From assembly GCF_007859655.1 (NCBI RefSeq), contig NZ_CP042304.1, positions 1,860,001 through 1,924,000 on the forward strand: DNA of 64,000 nucleotides, given 5' to 3'. The position numbers and the translations under genes were made by a program. The notes beneath the pieces are model-generated. The model searched no databases and had not been told where the DNA came from. It saw only the letters and a list, made by a program, of their open reading frames with translations. Origin of the DNA: Devosia ginsengisoli (lineage in GTDB: Bacteria; Pseudomonadota; Alphaproteobacteria; Rhizobiales; Devosiaceae). Below are positions 20,740 to 29,980 of the stretch, piece by piece; the first letter of the stretch is position 1, and every line of letters begins with the position of its first letter.

Positions 20740-20775
20740 CGAGAAAGAGCAGCAAAATCAATGCATTGAACACAA

Positions 20776-20811
20776 AAGCCGATTCAATTTTCCAACACGT
20801 TGAATCGGCTT
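20776..20811 (+). terminator. Hairpin downstream of the host-attachment gene
   Basis: The 12-bp perfect stem AAGCCGATTCAA and its complement enclose a 12-base loop. It is followed by only a weak T-rich stretch, so termination is probable but not certain. Confidence 0.55.
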
Positions 20812-20872
20812 CTCAATGTCTTGAATCAGTTTGTGAAGGGGATACAGCGCCAATTTAGAGCTCTATCTCGCC

Positions 20873-20926
20873 TCCCCACCGGCCGAATTCCTCCCCCTTT
20901 TCAGGGGGAGGCTAGGAGGGGGTATT
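20873..20926. repeat. Short R3-type palindromic repeat
   Basis: CCTCCCCCTTTTCAGGGGGAGG with a neighbouring CTAGGAGGGGG arm, between the convergent host-attachment and hydrolase genes. Confidence 0.5.
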
Positions 20927-20930
20927 CTTC

Positions 20931-21767
20931 CTACTCATCATCCTCGTCATCGCCGCCCTCGATAGCATCGAGAAATTCCAGCAGCATGGAATTGACCAGT
21001 TCGGGCCGCTCGATGCTGGGAATATGCGCCACGCCCTCCAGCACGGCGGCAAAGGCATTGGGCATTTCCTCGGACAGATGCTCATGCCGGTCGATCAGCG
21101 CGGTGAAATCCTCATCGCCCACCAGCAGCAGCGTGGGCGCGCCGACCTCGCTCACACGCGGCCAGGCCAATGGCGGCCGCTCCTCCTGCGTCAGGTCAGG
21201 CTTGCCGAGCGCCAAGGCATTCATGTCGAGAAACAGCGCACGCACCGCGCCGCCGACCCGCCCGCTCTGCGCCCGCGGGCCGTCGAGCCATTCATGCGCC
21301 TGCACAAGGTTGAGCATGTCGCGATCGCCCCGCTCCCAGGCATCTTCCTCGGCCGCCTCGATCTGCTGCTCGGCCTGCGTCGCGCTCCACGGCGCCCCGG
21401 TGACAGACGTACCGATCAGCACCAGCCCGATCACCCTGCCGGGATGGCGTAGCGCGAAATCCACCGCCAGCCCGCCGCCCATCGAACAGCCGACGAACAC
21501 CGCCGCATGAATATCGAGCGCCGCCAGCACCGCCTCGAGGTCATCGACATGGCTGAATGCTTCGTCGGCACTGTCGGTCTCGCCATAACCGCGCCGGTCA
21601 TAGGCAATGGCCTGCCAGCCTTCGCCGACCACCATTTCCATCTGGCTCTGCCACATGCGCTTGTCGCAGACCCCGGCATGCAGGAACACCACCGGCAGGC
21701 CCTCGCCCACCTGGCTTCCCGCCAGGACGGCCCCGCCAACCGCGACCGAAAACGCCTCGCCAATCAC
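20931..21767 (-). CDS. Alpha/beta-hydrolase fold protein
   Basis: 278 residues with an alpha/beta-hydrolase core: LPVVFLHAGVCD (oxyanion region), DRRGYGETD, the nucleophile elbow GCSMGGG (Ser95), the late acidic residue in VGDEDFTALI, and the histidine in GVAHIPSIERPE. All catalytic elements are present. An acidic tail (EGGDDEDDE) ends the protein. The start is GTG at 21767 with GGAG seven bases upstream; longer frames run through non-coding sequence. The substrate is unknown. Confidence 0.85.
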   Translation of the reverse strand: MIGEAFSVAVGGAVLAGSQVGEGLPVVFLHAGVCDKRMWQSQMEMVVGEGWQAIAYDRRGYGETDSADEAFSHVDDLEAVLAALDIHAAVFVGCSMGGGLAVDFALRHPGRVIGLVLIGTSVTGAPWSATQAEQQIEAAEEDAWERGDRDMLNLVQAHEWLDGPRAQSGRVGGAVRALFLDMNALALGKPDLTQEERPPLAWPRVSEVGAPTLLLVGDEDFTALIDRHEHLSEEMPNAFAAVLEGVAHIPSIERPELVNSMLLEFLDAIEGGDDEDDE

Positions 21768-21810
21768 CCGTATTCTCCGTATCGATGGCGTCGCACCCAG
21801 CGGGCGCCGC

Positions 21811-22152
21811 CTATTGCGCGACCAGCACGCAGAATTCGAAATCGTCACCCCGCGCCCAGCAGCCCGGCTTGCCGTCAACGGCGCTGAAACCGCGCATCTC
21901 CTCGGGCACCTGCCCCGGCCCCGCATCGGCCTCGATCAGAAACGCCGTACCGACGCCCTCCTCCACCAGCGTGAAGGCAAAGGTCTTGCCATCAGGCAGG
22001 GCAAATGTCAGCCCGCCGCCATCCAGCGCCACATCGCAATCGAACGTGTCATATCCGCTAACCGTACACTGCCCCGGCGCCCCCGCCGCCAGCGTCACCA
22101 TCCCACACGTCGCAGCGACCACGACCGCGGCCGCCCAAATCATCCGTTTCAA
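21811..22152 (-). CDS. Small exported hypothetical protein
   Basis: About 113 residues: a signal peptide (KRMIWAAAVVVAATCGMVTLAAGA) and a small domain with five further cysteines (CTVSGYDTFDCDVALDGGG, GKPGCWARGDDFEFCVL), suggesting a disulfide-bonded periplasmic protein. No family is recognised. A TTG start with GGGGG six bases upstream is chosen; the ATG at 22143 would give a signal peptide lacking its positive residues. It lies 43 bases upstream of the hydrolase gene and may share its transcript. Confidence 0.65.
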   Translation of the reverse strand: MKRMIWAAAVVVAATCGMVTLAAGAPGQCTVSGYDTFDCDVALDGGGLTFALPDGKTFAFTLVEEGVGTAFLIEADAGPGQVPEEMRGFSAVDGKPGCWARGDDFEFCVLVAQ

Positions 22153-22170
22153 GTCTTGCCCCCAGAGCAA

Positions 22171-22803
22171 TCAGCCAGTGCAGTACCGTGGTTCACTCTT
22201 AGCGCGGGATTGCGGGGGTGTCGCGGATTTTTGCGCGCACAGGTGAACGAAGAACAAGCGGGCATGCCAAGGCGCCCGCCTGTGACGCGGGTTGTCATGT
22301 CGCATGTCAAAGCCGGCAGCGAAGGCGGACCCCGAAGCGATTGCCGCCCCGTAGGAAATTAAAAATGAGACGACAATCGCCCCGGGGTGCCGGTTTTTGG
22401 AACAGCACGGGGAGTCGCGCACACGCTTCCGCCCGGGCTCGAACCTGTGGGAGAGGCAAAACCCCCACCCGACCCACCCCACCACCGTTCGCCTGCAGGC
22501 CGCCGTATGGAGTGATGCGGGAAGGATACGCGAGATTTTGGGGGCGGGGATAAGATGGATACGTGGCCCCTCAGTCGACACCCTCCGCGATTGCCTACGC
22601 ATCGTGCCACGTCCCCGAGGTCATCCCGGCGGAGGCCGGGACCCATCCTGAGGTCTTTCCACGTTCACTGCGGGGTCCAGTCACCACAGGATGGATTCCG
22701 GCCTGCGCCGGAATGACACGGCGGTGGTGAAAGCCTGGTGCCCTGTCGCTTGCACGACCTGCCGAACCGCGCCAAGCTCGGCCATCGCCCCGGATGACCG
22801 CAC
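22171..22803. other. Long intergenic region at the edge of the defence-type insert
   Basis: About 630 bases without a convincing gene. Open frames here read as Arg/Pro/Ser-rich low-quality protein on both strands. The stretch 22370-22500 has an unusual composition (short A and T runs within GC-rich DNA) and may be an old mobile-element remnant, but no terminal repeats or transposase are visible. An R2-type paired repeat sits at 22620-22717. Confidence 0.5.
22620..22717. repeat. Paired palindromic repeat, family R2 (divergent copy)
   Basis: GTCATCCCGGCGGAGGCCGGG faces GGATTCCGGCCTGCGCCGGAA-TGAC in inverted orientation, separated by about 50 bases. Better-matched copies are at 35627-35753 and 49494-49613. 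Confidence 0.65.
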
Positions 22804-23571
22804 TTGAAATCAGCTTTCGAAGAATTCTCATCCACCTACATCAGTGGCTCACAGTCCGCCCGCGTGAAAACCGAGCGCTGGGTGGCCGACTGGATGTACT
22901 GCATCAATTGCGGGGCGCCCCGGCTCAGCCAGTTCCCGAACAACAGCCCGGTAGCCGACTTTTTCTGCCCAAGCTGCCAGGATCAGTTCGAGGTCAAGTC
23001 GACCAAGAAGGCGATCGGTGCACGCGTTGCCGATGGCGCCTACTTCACCAAGATCGAGCGACTACAGTCTGCAACTAACCCAAACTTGCTGCTGCTCGGC
23101 TATGACGCGACCGCAGATGCAGTGCGCAATGTCTGCATCGTGCCGAAGCACTTCTTCACGCCTGACATCATCGAGAAGCGCAAGCCGCTGGGGCCAAATG
23201 CCCGCCGCGCGGGCTGGGTCGGCTCGAACATCCTGCTCGGCAGGGTGCCCGAAGCCGGCCGCATCTTCGTGTTTCGCGATGGCATGGCCGAGCCGAAGGA
23301 CGACGTTCTGGCAAAATCGCGGCAGACACTATTTTTACGCGAAACCGGCGGAGCCGCGCGCGGCTGGCTCATCGAGGTGATGAAAGCGGTCGAGCGTCGT
23401 AGCAAGTTCAGCCTCGACGACGTCTACGCCTTCGAACAGCACCTGAGTGCGCTCTACCCCGAAAACAACAATGTCCGCCCCAAGATACGCCAGCAACTCC
23501 AAGTCTTGCGCGACAACGGCTTCCTGGAGTTCACTGGTCGCGGTCAGCATCGACTCGCACGGAGGACCTGA
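22804..23571 (+). CDS. DpnI-type methyl-directed restriction endonuclease
   Basis: 255 residues colinear with DpnI, which cuts GATC when the adenine is methylated. The PD-(D/E)xK active site is intact: Asp52, then Glu63-Val-Lys65 (VADFFC...FEVKS). The embedded zinc finger has Cys33, Cys36, Cys55 and Cys58. The segment ARRAGWVGSNILLGRVPEAG and the C-terminal winged helix (KIRQQLQVLRDNGFLEFTGRG) also match DpnI. The start is TTG, with an in-frame stop two codons upstream. The next gene overlaps by one base. The neighbourhood has lower GC, suggesting transfer. No companion methylase is present, as expected for an enzyme that cuts methylated DNA. Confidence 0.92.
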   Translation: MKSAFEEFSSTYISGSQSARVKTERWVADWMYCINCGAPRLSQFPNNSPVADFFCPSCQDQFEVKSTKKAIGARVADGAYFTKIERLQSATNPNLLLLGYDATADAVRNVCIVPKHFFTPDIIEKRKPLGPNARRAGWVGSNILLGRVPEAGRIFVFRDGMAEPKDDVLAKSRQTLFLRETGGAARGWLIEVMKAVERRSKFSLDDVYAFEQHLSALYPENNNVRPKIRQQLQVLRDNGFLEFTGRGQHRLARRT

Positions 23572-23852
23572 TGGCCTGGTATCGCAACCACTATCACTGC
23601 GGCGACTGCGGCACGGACTGGGAAGATGAATGGTCTTGCTGTTGCGACGACGAGTGTCCAGAGTGTGGGTCGCGGCATTGGTCGCCACTTGCGAGTGAGG
23701 ACCTTACGGAGGTCATCGCCGAACGAAAGTCGATCTTTGCAGTCCTGAGATCGCCCGCGCACGCCAGCGACCGGCCCCGATACACACAAATCGCCGAGTT
23801 TAGCTCACGCGAGCTAGCCGCCAAGCTCATTGTTGATGGCGAACTGACATGA
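23571..23852 (+). CDS. Cys-rich zinc-ribbon-like mini-protein coupled to the DpnI homologue
   Basis: 93 residues. The first 35 carry C-X2-C at 10/13, a CCC cluster at 23-25 and C-X3-C-X2-C ending at 32, all within HCGDCGTDWEDEWSCCCDDE-CPECG, which should bind one or two zinc ions. The remaining part is helical and polar. Similar short proteins are common on plasmids and accessory islands, but I know of no function. Its ATG overlaps the nuclease stop (TGATG), so translation is coupled; a role with the nuclease is inference. Confidence 0.8.
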   Translation: MAWYRNHYHCGDCGTDWEDEWSCCCDDECPECGSRHWSPLASEDLTEVIAERKSIFAVLRSPAHASDRPRYTQIAEFSSRELAAKLIVDGELT

Positions 23853-23943
23853 AGGCGGCGCCGGCTGAGTCTATGGCACACCGGCGACCAGTGCAGCCAA
23901 CTTCGCGTGATGCCAAGATGAACAGGGATGGGGGTAATCTTCG

Positions 23944-24924
23944 ATGCGGTCATTTGCCGACGCTTGGAACCTTATGTCGGCGCTATACAACGACCTTTCT
24001 GAAGGAGAGGACCATAGCGATTTCTTTAGCGATCCACCATTGCTGGCGCATTACACTACAACATTTGTGCTGGAACAGATCGCCAAATACAATCAAATTT
24101 GGTTTGGCAATCCACTCCTTATGAACGATATCGAGGAGGTTCGCTTTGGCATCAATGAAGGTCTACGGACCTTTCTCGCTAGCCAAATAATTAGAGATTC
24201 CTTCGCGAGCCCAGCCGATGCCGAACACTTTGAGAGGCAACTGAACGCCGCGTATCAAAACTTCGACTCCAATCACGCCTTCGACACTTACATTTTGTGT
24301 CTGTGTGAACACTCTCGAACAGACGAGGACGGGTTGCTGTCGATGTGGCGAGGCTATGGAGACTCCGGAAAGGGGGTTGCTGTGGTATTCGATCCGCGCG
24401 GCGTCCTTGAGACTCCGACTTCGCCCCTGATCATCGCCAAGGTTAGGTACGCCAGTACCGATGATCGCTACGGCTGGTTCGACAAGATCGCCGGGGAGTT
24501 TGCGGGGATTATTGCGCAGCAGAGAATTGAAGGGTCCGACGAAGTAGCTGGCTCGGCATGGGGCCTTTTCGCCCGACTTCGCCAATTCGCGCTTTTTACG
24601 AAGCATCATGGCTTTAGCGAAGAAAGGGAGTGGAGGCTGGCCTACCTACCAGAACGTGACCCGGACGGTGGTCTAAAGCAATTCCTAGGCTACCATAACG
24701 GCGCGCGAGGCATTGAACCCAAGCTCAAGCTGCCCGTTGCTCCCAATGCTGCTTTTGGCGGCCAAGACATTTCACTTGAGAGGCTGGTGCATTCTATCAT
24801 TCTCGGTCCCTCAGCATCGTCAGCGATCGCGGTACGATCAGCGCAGCGCATGCTTGAGTTGCTGAATCGCCCAATCTTGGCCCAGCGCGTCCAAGGTTCG
24901 ACGATCCCGTACCGGAACTACTGA
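23944..24924 (+). CDS. DUF2971 protein in the DpnI insert
   Basis: 326 residues, no signal peptide or membrane segment. Family marks are PPLLAHYTTTF, a CLCEHSRTDEDGLLSMWRGYG segment, GVAVVFD, the late EEREWRLAYLP, and IILGPSAS near the end. DUF2971 proteins are of unknown biochemistry and occur often in accessory and defence-associated loci. GATGGGGGT precedes the ATG. Base composition is clearly less GC-rich than the flanks and codons are less biased to G/C in the third position, which points to acquisition. It lies 91 bases after the Cys-rich gene on the same strand. Confidence 0.8.
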   Translation: MRSFADAWNLMSALYNDLSEGEDHSDFFSDPPLLAHYTTTFVLEQIAKYNQIWFGNPLLMNDIEEVRFGINEGLRTFLASQIIRDSFASPADAEHFERQLNAAYQNFDSNHAFDTYILCLCEHSRTDEDGLLSMWRGYGDSGKGVAVVFDPRGVLETPTSPLIIAKVRYASTDDRYGWFDKIAGEFAGIIAQQRIEGSDEVAGSAWGLFARLRQFALFTKHHGFSEEREWRLAYLPERDPDGGLKQFLGYHNGARGIEPKLKLPVAPNAAFGGQDISLERLVHSIILGPSASSAIAVRSAQRMLELLNRPILAQRVQGSTIPYRNY

Positions 24925-25002
24925 AGGCGGACTGATAATCAGTAAGCGAGTCATTTGCTAGGCGAACGCCCTCGGGAGCTACCCCGGGGCGTCCCAGATC
25001 GA

Positions 25003-26670
<1,668 letters not shown>

Positions 26671-26817
26671 CCCTTTGCGTAGGCGCTGAAGTGTTTAAGG
26701 TTGGCCGTATGTAGGCCAAGGCCGTGCCGGGGGCAACTGCCCCTCGCGCATGATGGGCGCTTGCATCCTGTTTCTTCCAGTGCGCCACAGGGGCGACGCG
26801 CAATTCCGGGATTGAAG

Positions 26818-27657
26818 ATGGACAAACGCATCCACCAAGCCATCCGCCTGATCGAGGAACAGGTGGGCGAGCGCATCGCCCTGGATGACATTGCCGGCGC
26901 GGTCGGCCTGTCCCGCGCGCAATTCAACCGCCTGTTCATGGCCGGTACGGGCGAGGCGCCGTCGGACTATCTGCGGCGCATCCGGCTCGACATGGCGGCG
27001 GCGCGCCTGCGCTGGACCCAGCAATCGGTCGGCGCCGCTGCCGTGGAAGTGGGCTATGACAGCCAGCCCAGCTTCACCCAGGCCTTCGGGCGGCGCTATG
27101 GCGTATCGCCCGGCTCCTTCCGGCAGGACCGCGAGCGCTGGCCCGACAAGGACAGCTCCGGCATCCATGAGCGGCGGGTGCGCGTGGTCGAACTCGATGG
27201 CTTCACCTGCTGGGGGCGCCGCTATATCGGCCCCACGCAGAATGCGCCGCACCACTGGCAGCATTTCCTCGCCGGCCTGCCGCCCGCGCTCCGCGATACG
27301 GCGACCTTTGTCGGCATATTGCGCGACGACCTCCGCTTCACCCCGCCCGACAGGGTGCGCTACGACTGCTGCATCCTGCTGGGCGATGATGCCGACACAT
27401 CCGCCCTGCCCGACGACCTGCTGCCGATCACCACCCATCCCGGCATGGCTGCGACGGTTCGGCACCGGGGCGGCTATGGCCATGACGAGCGCACCGGCCT
27501 CTGTGTCGCCAATACCTATGCCTTCCTGCTGGACGAATGGATCAGCGCCAGCCGGCACACTTTCGCCGCCAATTACGTGCTCGAAATCTACACCGAAACA
27601 CCCGGCCGACTGGACCCCGACATGGCCGAGTGCACCATCATCGCACCCATTCTTTAG
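26818..27657 (+). CDS. AraC-family regulator with GyrI-like effector domain
   Basis: 279 residues. The N-terminal 105 residues are an AraC DNA-binding domain (IALDDIAGAVGLSRAQFNRLF and VGYDSQPSFTQAFGRRYGVSPGSFR). Residues about 120-279 form a GyrI-like (SOUL/BmrR-type) ligand-binding domain with VRVVELDGFTCWGRRYIG and a conserved late acidic residue (YVLEIYTETP). Such proteins sense small amphipathic compounds. The ATG is set by the AraC domain start. Its 3' end overlaps the Slam-like gene stop by four bases on opposite strands. Confidence 0.9.
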   Translation: MDKRIHQAIRLIEEQVGERIALDDIAGAVGLSRAQFNRLFMAGTGEAPSDYLRRIRLDMAAARLRWTQQSVGAAAVEVGYDSQPSFTQAFGRRYGVSPGSFRQDRERWPDKDSSGIHERRVRVVELDGFTCWGRRYIGPTQNAPHHWQHFLAGLPPALRDTATFVGILRDDLRFTPPDRVRYDCCILLGDDADTSALPDDLLPITTHPGMAATVRHRGGYGHDERTGLCVANTYAFLLDEWISASRHTFAANYVLEIYTETPGRLDPDMAECTIIAPIL

Positions 27658-28928
27658 AACGCGTAGCGCACCGCCGCGGTCACCGCATGGCGCTCGACAT
27701 CATGCAGGTCGATGCTGGAATCGGTTTGGCGATAGGTGTAGCCGAGGCTGGCCGACATGCCCTGCGCCACCGCATCGGACAGATCGAACGTCAGCATGGC
27801 CCCCAATTGGTGCGTCCTGTCCTCACGCCCCTGCGGGAACATGGCGAGGCTGTCGTCATAGGCTGCCATCTCATAGGCATAGCTGAGATCGAGGTCGATC
27901 TGGGGTGCCAGCACCGCCGAAACACCCAGGCGCGGCGCGTGCGACCAGTAGGAATAGAGCGGGCTGCCCGCCTCCGACCGGCTGACGACATAGTCGAGAT
28001 TGGCCGACAGGCCGGGCATCAGCTCATACTGCACCCCCGCTGTCGCACTGCGCAGCACGCTGTTGCGATTAGCGTCGGCTGGCAGGTCGAAGCGACCGAT
28101 AAAGCCGCTGACGCCGAAGGATAACTCCGGCGTCACCGCCAGGCTGGCGCGGGCGCCGAGCCCGGCCGATGTCTGGTCCACCGCGCCATTGCGCCAGTTG
28201 ACGCCGAAATCGCCCTGCAGATTGGCGCTGAACGGTCCCTCGCGGAAAATCACCCCCGCCGTGCCGCGCGCGAATTGCCGGGAATGGCTGGCATCCACCG
28301 TATAGAGATTGGCGCCGACATCGGCGCGCAGCACCAGCGCGAATTGTGCACTGAGCGGCTGCAGGTAGCTGGTCGACAGGCCCAGTGTTATGGCATTGTC
28401 GGGCTGGCCCTGGCTGGCCGGGTTCAGGTTGAGCAGGATCGGAAACGCCCCCAGCATCGCCTGGACGGAAGTGGCCGAGGTGCCGGCATTGGCATTGCTG
28501 TCGAACAGCACGCCCAGGCTCGCCTCGCCGCTCAGCATGGCCGGCGGCAGGGTCTCGGGCACCTGCTCGACCACGATGACGCCACTGCTTGCGGCCGCTT
28601 CGAGCACCAGCAACCGCGCCACGATGATCGGCGCGTCAACCTGCTGCAGGATACGCCGGTAATCGGCCATGGCGCGGCCATACTGCCCCAGCCCGGTGCG
28701 GCATTCGCCGAGCCTGGCCACCGCCTGCAGATTGGCGGGCGATGCCCCGAACGACGATTCGAGCAGGGTGCAGGCACGCTGCCATTCCCGCAATTCCAGC
28801 AGCGTATCCGCCCGCGCCAGCACCGCAGCTTCCGCCTCGGTCGCAGCGGTGAGATTGGCCCAGGCCGGTGCGGCCGTCAGCAGGGACGCGGCCAGCACTG
28901 CCCCCAGCGCGACGTGACGCGCCCTCAT
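27654..28928 (-). CDS. Slam-like outer-membrane protein (surface lipoprotein assembly modifier / type XI secretion)
   Basis: 424 residues: signal peptide (1-24), a TPR-like helical periplasmic part (about 28-115; ADTLLELREWQRACTLLESS, ARLGECRTGLGQYGRAMADY), then a C-terminal beta-barrel of the DUF560 kind with alternating strands and a terminal Phe (AVRYAF). Slam proteins move surface lipoproteins or soluble haemophilin-like cargo across the outer membrane. The ATG overlaps the stop of the upstream gene (ATGA), which encodes a protein with a TbpB-like barrel, the expected cargo type. Family assignment rests on domain order and partner, as sequence conservation is low. Confidence 0.75.
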   Translation of the reverse strand: MRARHVALGAVLAASLLTAAPAWANLTAATEAEAAVLARADTLLELREWQRACTLLESSFGASPANLQAVARLGECRTGLGQYGRAMADYRRILQQVDAPIIVARLLVLEAAASSGVIVVEQVPETLPPAMLSGEASLGVLFDSNANAGTSATSVQAMLGAFPILLNLNPASQGQPDNAITLGLSTSYLQPLSAQFALVLRADVGANLYTVDASHSRQFARGTAGVIFREGPFSANLQGDFGVNWRNGAVDQTSAGLGARASLAVTPELSFGVSGFIGRFDLPADANRNSVLRSATAGVQYELMPGLSANLDYVVSRSEAGSPLYSYWSHAPRLGVSAVLAPQIDLDLSYAYEMAAYDDSLAMFPQGREDRTHQLGAMLTFDLSDAVAQGMSASLGYTYRQTDSSIDLHDVERHAVTAAVRYAF

Positions 28929-29884
28929 TGCTGGCCTCCGAATTTGCCATGCACCAGGCCCGCATTCGGCCCGCCATCGACCGTGGCCCGCCAGTCGCCA
29001 CTGACAATGTCCGCCATCGATCCATAAAAGCCGCCCGACCACTTGCCGTCTTCGATGACGCCGCCAAAGGCGCCCGAATACCAGATGTCACCGGCCATGG
29101 CATGATTGCTGCCGCCGATCTGCGCCGTGCCGCCGAATTCGATATCGCCCGCGAGATCGGGATTGGCCGAACTGAAATTCATCGCGCCCGACACGTCCCG
29201 CGTATTGAAATCCACCACCAGCGTCAGGTCGCCCGTCGAAGCTGCGCCGCCAGGCATCACCGCAACGGCCGAGCCCGTATAATAGCCGCTCAACACCGTG
29301 GGCAGCACATCACCCCAGACCGGCCGAATGCCGGCCCGATAGGCTGGGTTGCCAACCGTGAAATCTTTCAGCCATGCTTGCAGGGTCGCCGCACCCTTGT
29401 TGGCGGGGTGCGGCTGCAGCGCCTCGGTGAGTGCGAAACCCGGCACCTTGGTTTCATTGAAGTCCGTGACAACAGGAAGCGGTTTTATCGTCTCGCGGTC
29501 GAACTTGCCCTTGGCCGCCTCGGCCAGCTTGACCGCAGCGGCGATGCTGGCGAGATGCTGCGCCTGGCTGGCCTGCAAGTCCGCCAGGATTTTCTGGATG
29601 GAAAGCCTCAGAGTGGTGGGGTTCAGATTGCCGCCCGCTCCATAGAGGCTGGGCGCGGGACTGGCACCTGGTGCCGGTGTGGGGGGAGAGGCCGGCGGAG
29701 GCGGCAGACCAAGGACCGTGGACAGCAGTTGCGCCATGTCTTCCTTGATCATCGATTCCGGCGGCTTGCTGGCCAGCACGTCCTTGATGCCGCTGAACGT
29801 ACTCTGCGCCTGCACAGGCACGGCAACCAGAAGAAACCCGGCCGCAGCCATCAGCACATGCGAGCCCTTACCCCAGTAAGTCAT
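28925..29884 (-). CDS. Probable secreted cargo with TbpB-like beta-barrel domain
   Basis: 319 residues. A signal peptide (GSHVLMAAAGFLLVAVPVQA) ends in AQA with no lipobox cysteine, so the product is soluble. Residues 55-95 are a Pro-rich linker and the middle is helical. The C-terminal 110 residues have the TbpB/haemophilin barrel pattern (GDLTLVVDFNTRDVSGAMNF, DIEFGGTAQIGG, KWSGGFYGSMADIVSGDW). That barrel is the part recognised by Slam proteins. GGGGGA precedes the ATG. Co-translation with the Slam-like gene supports a transporter-cargo pair. The ligand is unknown. Confidence 0.7.
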   Translation of the reverse strand: MTYWGKGSHVLMAAAGFLLVAVPVQAQSTFSGIKDVLASKPPESMIKEDMAQLLSTVLGLPPPPASPPTPAPGASPAPSLYGAGGNLNPTTLRLSIQKILADLQASQAQHLASIAAAVKLAEAAKGKFDRETIKPLPVVTDFNETKVPGFALTEALQPHPANKGAATLQAWLKDFTVGNPAYRAGIRPVWGDVLPTVLSGYYTGSAVAVMPGGAASTGDLTLVVDFNTRDVSGAMNFSSANPDLAGDIEFGGTAQIGGSNHAMAGDIWYSGAFGGVIEDGKWSGGFYGSMADIVSGDWRATVDGGPNAGLVHGKFGGQQ

Positions 29885-29980
29885 GCTATCCCCCAAATCA
29901 GTTGGGGCAGACTAGGGAGGGGTGTGAGGCTCGTCTTATCCGTACTTCTCATTCCGCGCGCAAAATGCGGGCACTGCGGA

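Noticed and set aside
22171..22602. 143-residue frame on the minus strand in the long intergenic region
   Set aside because: Low-quality composition with Arg, Ser, Pro runs, no ribosome-binding site, and overlaps other frames of the same kind.
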